Part shown: positions 44,523-53,235 of the stretch, piece after piece | Numbering within the stretch: the stretch's first letter is position 1 | Layout of the letters: each line of letters begins with the position of its first letter | Assembly: GCF_031010195.1 (NCBI RefSeq) | Contig: NZ_JAUAMC010000005.1 | Location: forward strand, 275,550-339,549 | DNA: 64,000 nt | Source of the DNA: Halomonas sp. SpR8 | GTDB lineage: Bacteria > Pseudomonadota > Gammaproteobacteria > Pseudomonadales > Halomonadaceae | Direction: 5' to 3' | The notes under the pieces: model-generated | What the model was told of the DNA's origin: nothing | The model's input: the letters and a program-made list of their open reading frames with translations, nothing else | The model's database searches: none | Position numbers and translations under genes: made by a program

Positions 44523-45857
44523 ATGAATGCGCTGGCAAATTTCTTCACTCGGCTCGTCAATCGTTATATGCCCGACCCATTGGTCATTGCCATCTTCCTG
44601 ACCATTCTCACCATGATTTTAGCGGTGCTCATGCAGGGTACCAGCCCGCTGAATACGGTACGTTATTGGGGCGACGGATTCTGGAACTTGTTGGCGTTCA
44701 GCATGCAGATGACGGTCATCCTTCTGGCGGGCTACATCCTGGCGAAGACCCCCTTGGTAGATGGTGCTCTCAACCGTATCGCTGCACGTGTAAAAACTCC
44801 CTTCGTCGCTATTGTGGTTGCTACCCTAGTGGGGGGGATTGGCAGCTGGTTAAATTGGGGTTTTGGCCTCGTCATAGGTGGGATCGTCGCCCAGAAGCTG
44901 GCACTCAACGTGAAAGGATTGCATTACCCTCTAGTAATCGCCGCTGCATATTCGGGCTTTGCTCTTTACGGCATTGGCCTGTCGGGCAGTGTGCCGCTAT
45001 TGATCGCTACCGAAGGGCACTTCCTGCAAGATGCGATCGGACTGATACCGCTAAGTGACACCATTTTTTCCCCTATTCTCTTAATCACCAGTGCCCTCAT
45101 TCTTCTCACCTTGCCACTTTTCAATGCTTGGCTTCACCCTAAGAAAGCCGAGGATATCGTCGAAATCGATCCGGCCTTGGTAGCGGTGCCTACCGAAGCT
45201 CCTCTTTCCAGCGGCGAAAAAATTACCATTGCCGAGCGTTTGAATCGTAGCCGGTTGGTGGGCATCGCTATTGGCTTGCTCGGCATGCTGTACATCGTGC
45301 TATACGCGTTGGACGGTGGCTCACTGAACCTTAATACCGTTAATTTCGCCTTCCTGTTCCTGGGTATCTTGCTATTTGCCTCGCCCTCCCATTACTTGGC
45401 CGCCTTGGCAGATGGGATTCGTATTGTTTCCGGTATCGTCGTGCAATACCCCTTCTACGCAGGAATCATGGGGATTCTGGTGAGTTCGGGTTTGGTGGTG
45501 TCATTCGCCAATATCTTTGTTGATATATCCAGCGCGCAAACGCTACCAATCTGGTCGTTCATTAGCGGTGGCATCATCAACCTGTTAGCCCCCTCCGGTG
45601 GCGGCCAGTGGGCAGTTCAAGGCCCTGTCATGGTGCAAGCTGCCGCAGAGCTGGGCGCCTCCCAGGCAGCCACAGCGCTAGCAGTGCAGATTGGTGACCA
45701 GTGGACCAACATGGTTCAGCCGTTCTGGATCCTCCCGGTACTCGCCATCTCCGGCCTGAAGTTGCGCGATGTGATGGGCTATATGGTCCTCATCCTGATA
45801 TATCTGGGAATTATCTACGGCAGTGCCATGCTGATCTGGGGCTACCTCGGTGCCTAA
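44523..45857 (+). CDS. AtoE-type short-chain fatty acid permease
   Basis: 444 residues from the ATG at 44523, chosen because GAGG sits 9 bases upstream and the N-terminus (MNALANFFTRLVNRYMPDPL) then aligns with E. coli AtoE; earlier in-frame starts fall in the operator or lack a ribosome site. About 11-12 hydrophobic helices. Strong family motifs: YWGDGFWNLLAFSMQMTVIL, NWGFGLVIGGIVAQKLAL, VQYPFYAGIMGILVSSGLVV, NLLAPSGGGQWAVQGPVMV and GDQWTNMVQPFWILPVLAIS. AtoE carries short-chain fatty acids; here the substrate may be another small carboxylate of the module. First gene of a plus-strand run with yciI-like, catC-like and SDR genes. Confidence 0.88.
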   Translation: MNALANFFTRLVNRYMPDPLVIAIFLTILTMILAVLMQGTSPLNTVRYWGDGFWNLLAFSMQMTVILLAGYILAKTPLVDGALNRIAARVKTPFVAIVVATLVGGIGSWLNWGFGLVIGGIVAQKLALNVKGLHYPLVIAAAYSGFALYGIGLSGSVPLLIATEGHFLQDAIGLIPLSDTIFSPILLITSALILLTLPLFNAWLHPKKAEDIVEIDPALVAVPTEAPLSSGEKITIAERLNRSRLVGIAIGLLGMLYIVLYALDGGSLNLNTVNFAFLFLGILLFASPSHYLAALADGIRIVSGIVVQYPFYAGIMGILVSSGLVVSFANIFVDISSAQTLPIWSFISGGIINLLAPSGGGQWAVQGPVMVQAAAELGASQAATALAVQIGDQWTNMVQPFWILPVLAISGLKLRDVMGYMVLILIYLGIIYGSAMLIWGYLGA

Positions 45858-45884
45858 ACACGCATATCAACACAGGATTTTTGC

Positions 45885-46181
45885 ATGCCTTTTCTGATCG
45901 AAACGTTCGACAAGCCCGACCACCAAGCTCTGCGCCAGGAGGTACGCCCCGCTCATCTGGATTACCTGGACGCTAACGCAAATCTCTTATTGGCTTGTGG
46001 CGCCAAGCTGTCCGACGACGGCGCCACGGCGTCAGGCGGCATTTACTTGGTCGACCTTGAGAGCCGCGAAGAGGCCGAACGCTTTATTCAAGCCGACCCA
46101 TTTCATCAGGCAAAGCTATTCGCCGAGGTCCACGTTGTGCGCTGGCGACAGGCCTACCTAAATCGGCAAAACACTTTATAA
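45885..46181 (+). CDS. YciI-family small protein
   Basis: 98 residues with the YCII fold: MPFLIETFDKPDHQALRQEV, RPAHLDYLDANANLLLACGA with the conserved His, GGIYLVDLESREEAERFIQA and DPFHQAKLFAEVHVVRW. The His/Asp pair is conserved in the family; biochemical function is mostly unknown, although related ferredoxin-like proteins include dehydrochlorinases and isomerases. AGGA is present before the ATG. It lies between the permease and the CatC-like gene, apparently co-transcribed. Confidence 0.85.
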   Translation: MPFLIETFDKPDHQALRQEVRPAHLDYLDANANLLLACGAKLSDDGATASGGIYLVDLESREEAERFIQADPFHQAKLFAEVHVVRWRQAYLNRQNTL

Positions 46182-46204
46182 CGTCATCAGATAGGAGCAA
46201 TGCA

Positions 46205-46495
46205 ATGCTGTTCCAAGTGGAAATGGTAGTGAAACTGCCACCAGATATGCCGACCGAGCAAGCAACTGACATCAAGGCGAAGGAGAAAGTCTACGCTCAG
46301 GAACTACAGCGGCAGGGCAAATGGCGCCACCTATGGCGAGTCGCTGGCAGTTACGCCAATGTCAGCATATTCGACGTCAGTGATAACGCCGAGCTTCAAG
46401 ACCTTATTAGCGCCTTACCTCTATTTCCTTACATGGATATCCAGGTAAAACCTCTCTGCTATCACCCCTCTTCAATACGCAAGAATGACGCTTAA
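46205..46495 (+). CDS. Muconolactone isomerase-like protein (CatC family)
   Basis: 96 residues, exactly CatC length. MLFQVEMVVKLPPDMPTEQA, the core LQRQGKWRHLWRVAGSYANV with SIFDVSDNAELQD, then ALPLFPYMDIQVKPLCYHPS are close to Pseudomonas CatC throughout. CatC moves the double bond of muconolactone to the enol-lactone in the catechol branch. No catA or catB is present in the window and the PcaDC route does not need it. It may act on a different lactone (for example a substituted muconolactone) in this module, or support a catechol branch located elsewhere. Confidence 0.85.
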   Translation: MLFQVEMVVKLPPDMPTEQATDIKAKEKVYAQELQRQGKWRHLWRVAGSYANVSIFDVSDNAELQDLISALPLFPYMDIQVKPLCYHPSSIRKNDA

Positions 46496-46592
46496 TAGAA
46501 GGCCTTGCTAGCGCTTCACGGTACTTGTTTGGCTAAGTGCTGCCCTACCGAAGTGAATGCCCACTCGGCCTAAACGCGCTAAGGATAACTGA

Positions 46593-47336
46593 ATGAGTCA
46601 AGATGCTGCTCAATGCCCCAATACTCAAAAACAAGTTGCTGTTGTTACCGGCGGAGCTAGGAACATCGGCCAAGCGATCGCCTTACGTCTTCAGCAAGAT
46701 GGCTATCAAGTCATTGTGGTGGATATCGTCAAGCCCGAAGCGAAATCTTTGCAAGCAGACGCGCGACAGGTCGATCTTGCCGATGCCGATGTTACTCGAT
46801 TAGTGATGACTGACATTGGAACACGTTATTTGGTGACCCGGCTGATCAATAACGTGGGCATTGTCGCTCCAGCGCTGCTTGAAGAGGCACGGCTTGAAGA
46901 CTTCGACAAATTAATGCATCTGAATGTGCGCTCGGCGCTGATCTGCACGCAGGCACTGTTGCCCGCAATGAAGGCACAGGGCAAGGGGCGCATCGTAATG
47001 AATGCCAGCCGCGTGGTACTCGGTAAAGAGGCGCGCACCATTTACAGCGCCACGAAAGGCGCGCTGCAATCCATGGCCAGAACCTGGGCGCTGGAGCTTG
47101 CTGAGCACGGCATTACGGTCAACTGCGTCGCCCCAGGCCCTATCGCTACGAGCGCTTTTTGGCAGAATAACCCGCCTGACTCTGAGCGTGCTCGCCGCAT
47201 CATCGACAACATTCCACTACAGCGCATGGGCCAGCCCGAAGACGTGGCCCATGCGGTTAGCTTCTTCTGTGATGAGCGTAGCGGTTTCGTCACTGGCCAA
47301 ACGCTATTCGTTTGCGGCGGCGTTACAGTGGGCTAG
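46593..47336 (+). CDS. Short-chain dehydrogenase/reductase
   Basis: 247 residues, classical SDR. Cofactor motif VAVVTGGARNIGQAIALRLQ, an Asp after beta-2 (VIVVDIVKPE) favouring NAD(H), NNVG in place of the common NNAG, catalytic Ser in IVMNASRVVLGKEA, YxxxK in IYSATKGALQSMA, and the C-terminal GFVTGQTLFVCGGVTVG of the FabG-like group. AAGGA lies before the ATG. Last gene of the plus-strand run, convergent with the CoA-transferase. Substrate unknown. Confidence 0.88.
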   Translation: MSQDAAQCPNTQKQVAVVTGGARNIGQAIALRLQQDGYQVIVVDIVKPEAKSLQADARQVDLADADVTRLVMTDIGTRYLVTRLINNVGIVAPALLEEARLEDFDKLMHLNVRSALICTQALLPAMKAQGKGRIVMNASRVVLGKEARTIYSATKGALQSMARTWALELAEHGITVNCVAPGPIATSAFWQNNPPDSERARRIIDNIPLQRMGQPEDVAHAVSFFCDERSGFVTGQTLFVCGGVTVG

Positions 47337-47353
47337 GCAAACTGATCGCAGGT

Positions 47354-48580
47354 TTATTTCACCACGCCTTTTTGGCGTAGTGCGCTAATTTCCGAAGGGC
47401 GCTTGTGTAACAGGCGCTCTAATACGCTATCCGTATCCTCGCCCAACCGAGGGGGTGGCTTACGGTACTCCAGAGGCGTTTTGGAGTACTTGATAGGGCT
47501 CGCCACACCAGGAACTGAACCTGTTTCAGAAGTCAGTTCTACCTGCATGCCACGCGCCCGAACCTGCGGGTCGTCGAAAACCTGGGCAATATTCTGAATC
47601 GGTCCACAGGGAACACTAATGGCCCCCAGCATCTCGATCCATTCATCACTGGCGCGGTTGCGTGTAATCTCCACCATCAGTGGAATCAGCTCTAGGCGAT
47701 GTTTAACGCGTTCAGGATTAGTACTGAATCGAGGATCAACTGCCAGCTCTGGACGCCCCACCGCCTCACAGAAACGCTTGAACTGCCCATCGTTGCCAAT
47801 GGCGATAATCACTTTTTCGCCGTCCGCTGTTGGGAACGGCTGATAAGGCACAAGATTGGGATGGTATTCACCGGTACGTTTAGGAGGGGTGCCGCTACAA
47901 AAGTAGTTCAGCGCCTGATTGGCAAGCCAACTGACCTGTACATCCAGTAGCGCCATATCAATATACTGCCCTTCGCCAGTACGATGCCGGTGGTGCAGCG
48001 CGCCGAGGATGGCAATGGTGGCGTTCATGCCGGTCGTCAGGTCGGAGACCGCCATCCCCACCCGCTGCGGACCAGCACCAGGCTCGCCGTCTGCCGCGCC
48101 AGTAATACTCATTAATCCCGCCTGCGCTTGGATCAGATAGTCGTAACCCGCCATAGAGGCCATTGGCCCTGTCTGGCCGAAACCAGTGATTGAGCAGTAG
48201 ATCAACCCAGGATTAAGCGCCTCTAGTGTGACGTAGTCGAGCCCTTTGCGTGCTAGGCCGCCGCTCTTAAAGTTCTCAACCAAGATATCGCTTTCAGCCG
48301 CCAGCTCGCGAATAAGCGCCTGCCCTTCGGGTTGGCCTATATCGACCGTCAGCGAATGTTTGCCGCGATTGGCGGAAAGATAGTAAGCAGACTCAGTCGT
48401 ATCTTTACCTTTGCTATCCTTTAGCCATGGAGGCCCCCAGTGGCGCGTATCATCCCCGAGTATCGGATGCTCGACCTTGATGACTTCAGCCCCCATATCG
48501 GCCAAGATCTGCGTACACCAGGGGCCCGCCATTACACGGCTTAAATCCAGCACCCTTAAGCCTGTTAGTGGCCCCGCCAT
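47354..48580 (-). CDS. Family III (CaiB/BaiF) CoA-transferase
   Basis: 408 residues from the ATG at 48580 (GGAG upstream); longer readings are non-homologous. MAGPLTGLRVLDLSRVMAGP, ADMGAEVIKVEHPILGDDTR, NRGKHSLTVDIGQPEGQALI, the catalytic Asp region GYDYLIQAQAGLMSITG and YIDMALLDVQVSWLANQALN mark the family. Such enzymes swap CoA between organic acids (formyl-, succinyl-, carnitinyl-CoA). It lies directly downstream of the TctA gene, so it probably activates the acid that the TTT transporter imports. Confidence 0.9.
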   Translation of the reverse strand: MAGPLTGLRVLDLSRVMAGPWCTQILADMGAEVIKVEHPILGDDTRHWGPPWLKDSKGKDTTESAYYLSANRGKHSLTVDIGQPEGQALIRELAAESDILVENFKSGGLARKGLDYVTLEALNPGLIYCSITGFGQTGPMASMAGYDYLIQAQAGLMSITGAADGEPGAGPQRVGMAVSDLTTGMNATIAILGALHHRHRTGEGQYIDMALLDVQVSWLANQALNYFCSGTPPKRTGEYHPNLVPYQPFPTADGEKVIIAIGNDGQFKRFCEAVGRPELAVDPRFSTNPERVKHRLELIPLMVEITRNRASDEWIEMLGAISVPCGPIQNIAQVFDDPQVRARGMQVELTSETGSVPGVASPIKYSKTPLEYRKPPPRLGEDTDSVLERLLHKRPSEISALRQKGVVK

Positions 48581-48599
48581 AGCAACACTCCATTCATCA

Positions 48600-50105
48600 T
48601 CATAGCTCTGGGGGGGTAGTGGTGGCGTGGCGTACGTCACGACGCGATGAAATAAAACGGTAAAGTGCCAAGGCAATAGAGCCCACCGTCAGCACGATGA
48701 AGACCCAGGTGATAGGCCCACGCACGAAGATCGACAAGTCGTTGGAGCCGATGAGCAGAGAACGACGCAGGTTGTCTTCGAACATCGGCCCCAGAATGAA
48801 ACCGATCAGAAACGGCGCTGCGGGTATGGCGGTACGATTGAAGATGTATCCCAAAACCCCAAAAGCCAACATCAGCCCCACGTCGAAAGTGGCGTTATTG
48901 ACTGCATAAGCGCCGTAGACACAGAACATCAAGACGATGGGAAAGAGGATTGACTTGGGGATATCAGCAATTAACGAGAAGTACTTGATGGCAACGTTAC
49001 CCACCACCAACAGGATGACCGAACTGCACATAATACCCAGGAACAGTGCATAGATCAGCGACAGATTTTCCTGGAACATAAGCGGGCCAGGGGTTAATCC
49101 ATGCACCATAAAAGCACCCAGGATAATGGCGGTGATGACATCCCCAGGAATCCCTAGCGATAACAGCGGGATTAATGTCGCCCCGGCAACGCCATTGTTA
49201 CCGGCCTCAGCCGCGGCCACCCCTTCTACCTCGCCCTTGCCGAAATTGGCTTTGTTGGGAGAGCGCCTGCGTGCATCGCTGTAGGAAATGAACGCTGCCG
49301 CCGTTGCCCCAGTGCCGGGAATAGCGCCAATAATGACGCCAATTAAGCTGCCCCGCACAATGCTTTTCATACAACGCTTGAGCTCAGAGAAGGCCAAACC
49401 AGCACCACTCGCCTTAGCCTTAATATGAGGAATGGCTTTCTTACGATAAAACTCGATAATCTCTGGAATAGCAAAAAGCCCAATCAACAGGGGAATAAAG
49501 GAGATGCTGTCCATCAAGTTGTAGTTGCCGAAGGTCAGCCGCTGTGAACCAAAGACCTCATCCAGCCCTACCATGGATAACAAAATACCTAGCAGCGCTG
49601 CCATCAAGCCCTTGATCATGGAGCCGCTGGCCAGAGAGATGATAATGGTGAGAGAAAAACAGATCAGCCAGAAAAATTCTGGTGCACCGAAGTTCAGCGC
49701 AATTTTGGCCAAGTAGGCGGCAAAAAAGATCAACGCAATATTGGAGATAAAATCGGCAATGACTGACGAGTAAAGCGCAGCCTTTAGTGCTTTTTTGGCA
49801 TGCCCCTGCTGGGCCATTGGATAGCCGTCTAGCAAAGTACAGGCCGAAGCGGGTGAGCCCGGGGTTCTGATTAGAATCGCGGTAATCGAGCCGCCGTACA
49901 TCCCCCCTTTATAGATACCTACTAGCAGCAGGATAGCGGCAACCGGCTGCATAGAGAAGGTGAAGGGGAGTGCCAATGCCACCGCCATGGTGGCGGTTAA
50001 ACCGGGGATGGAACCAACCACCACGCCGATAACCACGCCTACGGCTATGGCCAGAAAGTTGTCCAGACTAAAGAATATACCAACGACTTCCGAAAAGTTT
50101 TCCAT
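48600..50105 (-). CDS. tctA: Tripartite tricarboxylate transporter large permease (TctA)
   Basis: 501 residues, about 12 membrane segments. Hallmarks: VVVGSIPGLTATMAVALALP, GIYKGGMYGGSITAILIRTP, GSPASACTLLDGYPMAQQG, GAIPGTGATAAAFISYSDAR, LIPLLSLGIPGDVITAIILG. Large membrane component of a TTT system driven by a cation gradient. Family members carry citrate, tricarballylate, terephthalate and other carboxylates. Downstream of tctB by 28 bp. Confidence 0.92.
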   Translation of the reverse strand: MENFSEVVGIFFSLDNFLAIAVGVVIGVVVGSIPGLTATMAVALALPFTFSMQPVAAILLLVGIYKGGMYGGSITAILIRTPGSPASACTLLDGYPMAQQGHAKKALKAALYSSVIADFISNIALIFFAAYLAKIALNFGAPEFFWLICFSLTIIISLASGSMIKGLMAALLGILLSMVGLDEVFGSQRLTFGNYNLMDSISFIPLLIGLFAIPEIIEFYRKKAIPHIKAKASGAGLAFSELKRCMKSIVRGSLIGVIIGAIPGTGATAAAFISYSDARRRSPNKANFGKGEVEGVAAAEAGNNGVAGATLIPLLSLGIPGDVITAIILGAFMVHGLTPGPLMFQENLSLIYALFLGIMCSSVILLVVGNVAIKYFSLIADIPKSILFPIVLMFCVYGAYAVNNATFDVGLMLAFGVLGYIFNRTAIPAAPFLIGFILGPMFEDNLRRSLLIGSNDLSIFVRGPITWVFIVLTVGSIALALYRFISSRRDVRHATTTPPEL

Positions 50106-50133
50106 AGGGCACCCAGAAAAAATAAGTAGCGAA

Positions 50134-50640
50134 TCAGAAACCGAACGGCATTATCGGTAGCGGCACGTTCATTACTTCTACGAATAAGAGCGCCACGATA
50201 ATAGGAAACAGAAATGCCAGGCTATATACCCACCAGGTGCGTACCGGGTGCGCTATGAAAAGAACTAATGTTGCCAAAATGCCACAGAACACGGCGCCCA
50301 TCGCCTCAAACAAGGCAACATATATCACCAGCGACAGCACCATTAGCACGAAACGCCGCGTGGAGCCTTTCTCAATCGCTCTCTCATCCTCCTCGGTTTT
50401 CCCTTCCAAAATGAAGGCCTGAAGAATGAGCAGAATCGAAAACAGCAGGATCAACCAGCCGATGATCGCTGGCAGCCAGCGCGGCGACATCATTGGGTTT
50501 TGTAGGATCGGCGGTTCGTTTATATAGTTGGGCACCAGATAAAAGACCAACACAATGGCAAACCCCAGCAAGACGATGCCGGTGATGAGGTCGTTAGTAT
50601 CTTTTACTTTTACTCTGCGCTTGGAACCCGAAGGTGTCAT
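50134..50640 (-). CDS. tctB: Tripartite tricarboxylate transporter small permease (TctB)
   Basis: 168 residues with four hydrophobic segments (about 17-35, 54-73, 92-125 region and 137-160). LITGIVLLGFAIVLVFYLVP and PRWLPAIIGWLILLFSILLI are typical of TctB. Between tctC (76-bp gap) and tctA, forming a complete TTT operon. Confidence 0.85.
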   Translation of the reverse strand: MTPSGSKRRVKVKDTNDLITGIVLLGFAIVLVFYLVPNYINEPPILQNPMMSPRWLPAIIGWLILLFSILLILQAFILEGKTEEDERAIEKGSTRRFVLMVLSLVIYVALFEAMGAVFCGILATLVLFIAHPVRTWWVYSLAFLFPIIVALLFVEVMNVPLPIMPFGF

Positions 50641-50716
50641 CGCGGCCTTCTCCTGGGAAACAAGAGAGGCGAGGGTAGCAGCCCTCGCCTCAGTGTTAGG
50701 ACGGAAGACTACTTAG

Positions 50717-51703
50717 TTACTGGCTAATGCCAGCCTGCTGTGCAACGCCTTCCCAACGCTCGACTTCATCGGCAATGAACTGCTTGAACTCTTCGCCAGA
50801 CACCTGACCCGGTTCCGCGCCCAGCTGATCAGCAAAGTCCAAAAACTCCTCACGTTCCATCACCTTGGAAAGGGCGTCCTGCATAACGCTTTGCGCTTCT
50901 TCAGGGAAAGAGCTGTGTGCCACCAGGCCAAACCATGCCGTCGTGACGAACTGGTCAAGGTTATACTCGCCCACTTCCGACAGTGTGGGCACATCCGGCA
51001 GGTACTCTGACCGCTCAGCGGAGGTAACCGCCAGAGCGCGCAAATCACCCGAGCGAATATGCGAAAGGACGGTCGGCATGTTCTCGAAAGAGACATCGAC
51101 ATCGCCGCCTAATAGCGCAGGAAGAGCCGCACCGCTGCCGGCAAAAGGCACTGCCGTCATGTTGGTTTCAGTCAGCGTCTTGAATAACTCACCGGACATA
51201 TGGATGGAGCTGCCCACGCCACTGTGGCTGAACGTCATGTTCTCTTCTTTTGCCGCTTCAACAAACTCAATCACACTTTCATAAGGGCTATCGGCGGGGA
51301 CCACCATGACATTGGGGATATCGATCATATTTTGCAGGAAGACAAAATCCTCAACCGGATCATAGCCCAGGTCAGGATAGATGGCAGCGCCAATGGTGTG
51401 CCCTGGAGACGCCATCAAAATAGTGTGATCGACACCGCGGCCACCTCGAGCGAGACGACCGGTGCCCACAGTGGAACCAGCGCCTGGACGGTTCTCCACA
51501 ACCACATTAGCATCGAGTTCTTGCTGTAGAAGGTCAGCAACACGGCGGGACAAAACATCAGTAGTACCGCCCGGTGCGTAGGGAACGACCAAGCGAACAT
51601 CGTCAGTCGGCCAATCGTTGGCATTAGCTGAGGAAACGGTGAGACCAAGAGCCAGGGCGCTGCCACAGGCAGCTAGGTATGCAGAGCTAAGAATTTTGTT
51701 CAT
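50717..51703 (-). CDS. tctC: Tripartite tricarboxylate transporter binding protein (TctC/Bug)
   Basis: 328 residues. Signal peptide (MNKILSSAYLAACGSALALG...SANA), then the Bug fold: DVRLVVPYAPGGTTDVLSRR, VVENRPGAGSTVGTGRLARG, YPDLGYDPVEDFVFLQN and VPTLSEVGEYNLDQFVTTAW. Bug proteins bind carboxylates, and several deliver aromatic acids such as terephthalate. A PcaR-type box lies 45 bp before the start, with the IclR regulator divergent on the other side. Confidence 0.92.
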   Translation of the reverse strand: MNKILSSAYLAACGSALALGLTVSSANANDWPTDDVRLVVPYAPGGTTDVLSRRVADLLQQELDANVVVENRPGAGSTVGTGRLARGGRGVDHTILMASPGHTIGAAIYPDLGYDPVEDFVFLQNMIDIPNVMVVPADSPYESVIEFVEAAKEENMTFSHSGVGSSIHMSGELFKTLTETNMTAVPFAGSGAALPALLGGDVDVSFENMPTVLSHIRSGDLRALAVTSAERSEYLPDVPTLSEVGEYNLDQFVTTAWFGLVAHSSFPEEAQSVMQDALSKVMEREEFLDFADQLGAEPGQVSGEEFKQFIADEVERWEGVAQQAGISQ

Positions 51704-51747
51704 TTTTTCTTCCTATACGTTATTTAGTCATTATTATGTTAATTATT

Positions 51748-51772
51748 GTTCGCAATGCGTACACATATTCGT
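51748..51772. promoter_or_regulatory. PcaR-type operator upstream of tctC
   Basis: GTTCGC-AAT-GCGTAC (51748-51762) plus a third half-site ATTCGT at 51767, 19 bp after the first half. It is 45 bp from the tctC start. Confidence 0.7.
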
Positions 51773-51889
51773 AATTTAATCATTGAGATTACTTTGTTGT
51801 TAACCGATTAAAAAACACGACTTTAGTAGCAGTAAAAGCTGATGCATCGATAACGGAGCCCTCCGTCTATCGGTGACTAGTTTTTCCCA

Positions 51890-51922
51890 AACACAGAAGT
51901 TCGCATTGCGAACTTCTGTGTT
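51890..51922. promoter_or_regulatory. 33-bp perfect palindrome in the IclR gene leader
   Basis: The left arm AACACAGAAGTTCGC and right arm GCGAACTTCTGTGTT are perfectly complementary (15 bp each) around ATT. The centre is the same GTTCGC-N3-GCGAAC dyad seen at the other sites. It is 40 bp before the regulator ATG, indicating autoregulation. As RNA it could also form a strong hairpin in the leader. Confidence 0.85.
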
Positions 51923-51962
51923 ACTCTTTTCTGTCTGGCTTTTAGGTATAAGGGTGGTAAAA

Positions 51963-52742
51963 ATGCAAGATGAGATACTGAGTGAAGATAGCCGTGATTT
52001 TGTAACCGCACTTGCTAGTGGCTTAGAGGTTATACAAGCATTCGATCATGAGCACCCGCGTATGACGCTAAGCGAAGTTGCTACGCGGACGGGAATGAAC
52101 AGAGCAAAGGCTAGGCGCTTTTTACTCACTCTACATGCCTTGGGATACGTCCGAAAACAACAACGCTACTTTGAGCTGGCGCCCCGGGTGCTGCAGCTTG
52201 GCTATGCCTTTTTATCGGCTAATAACTATCGGGACGTTATTCAGCAACATTTAGAAGACATTACCGCTGAAACAGGGGAGTCATCATCGCTTGGCGTGCT
52301 AGATGGCAATGATGTTATCTATGTAGCTCGCTCGGCAGCAAAACATCGCTTAATGGCGATCACGCTTTCTGTGGGCACCCGTCTGCCAGCGGCTCATACT
52401 TCTATGGGGCGTATACTACTCGCTCAGCTCTGTGAGTCGGATCTTGATAACTTCCTCTCGTCAGTGACACTAGAGCCTTACACCGAAAAAACAGTGACCG
52501 ATATCGATAAACTACGCAATGAGATAATGAAAGCGCGGCAGCAGGGCTATGCTATCTCTGACCAAGAACTGGACTCTGGTTTACGTTCCATCGCTGTACC
52601 TGTGCATGACGCCAAGCAGCATTTAATGGGCGCTATCAATATCAGCACTAATGCTGCTCGGGTCGATCTTGATACGTTAATTAATGTGTACTTGCCTGTT
52701 TTAAAAAACAAAATCGAGCAAATAAAGCCTCATATTAATTAG
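51963..52742 (+). CDS. pcaR: IclR-family regulator of the PcaR/PcaU type
   Basis: 259 residues from the ATG at 51963 (AGGGTGG 5 bases upstream); an in-frame start 90 bp earlier would place coding sequence across the palindrome. N-terminal helix-turn-helix (about 12-70: [40 protein letters not shown]) and the IclR effector domain ([58 protein letters not shown]). It parallels P. putida PcaR across both domains. PcaR/PcaU respond to beta-ketoadipate or protocatechuate. Six related operators in this island make it the likely master regulator. It overlaps convergent aroQ by 8 bp. Confidence 0.88.
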   Translation: MQDEILSEDSRDFVTALASGLEVIQAFDHEHPRMTLSEVATRTGMNRAKARRFLLTLHALGYVRKQQRYFELAPRVLQLGYAFLSANNYRDVIQQHLEDITAETGESSSLGVLDGNDVIYVARSAAKHRLMAITLSVGTRLPAAHTSMGRILLAQLCESDLDNFLSSVTLEPYTEKTVTDIDKLRNEIMKARQQGYAISDQELDSGLRSIAVPVHDAKQHLMGAINISTNAARVDLDTLINVYLPVLKNKIEQIKPHIN

Positions 52743-53178
52743 TTGCAACCATCACCGCCTCTAGCGCAGCTTTATACCCTTGAACACCTAATCCAGCAAT
52801 CACGCCGTCGGCGCGTAATGAGACATAGGAGTGATGGCGAAATGACTCCCTCTTGTGGACGTTAGATAAATGCACCTCGATCACCTTACCGTCAAAAGCA
52901 TTGAGCGCATCAAGAATGGCCACGGAGGTATGCGTATAGGCTGCGGGATTGATAATAATTGCTTGGGTGCCATCAAGACGCGCAGCGTGGATGGCATCAA
53001 TTAGCTCGCCTTCGTGGTTACTCTGCAGACAATTAATGTCCCAGTCGGTCATTATCGCTTTCTCTCGCAACATGTTATTTACGTCGTCTAACGTTTCATA
53101 ACCGTATATATCTGGCTGACGACTGCCCAGTAAGTTTAAATTGGGGCCATGTAAGACCAATACCTTTCCCTGACTCAT
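52735..53178 (-). CDS. aroQ: Type II 3-dehydroquinate dehydratase
   Basis: 147 residues from the ATG at 53178. Motifs: [20 protein letters not shown] (catalytic Arg and Tyr), [34 protein letters not shown] (catalytic His), [20 protein letters not shown] and [15 protein letters not shown]. Converts 3-dehydroquinate to 3-dehydroshikimate. The position next to pcaR suggests a catabolic role in quinate degradation to protocatechuate, but biosynthetic use is equally compatible with the sequence. Confidence 0.93.
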   Translation of the reverse strand: MSQGKVLVLHGPNLNLLGSRQPDIYGYETLDDVNNMLREKAIMTDWDINCLQSNHEGELIDAIHAARLDGTQAIIINPAAYTHTSVAILDALNAFDGKVIEVHLSNVHKRESFRHHSYVSLRADGVIAGLGVQGYKAALEAVMVATN

Positions 53179-53235
53179 AATTCTCTTCAACCTTATGCGT
53201 TAGTGGTCAATCGTAGACACACCCTTTTCTATCAC

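Noticed and set aside
51873..51962. Earlier in-frame start for the IclR regulator, adding 30 residues
   Set aside because: It would place coding sequence across the 33-bp palindrome and gives a hydrophobic N-terminus not seen in the family; the ATG at 51963 has a strong ribosome site.
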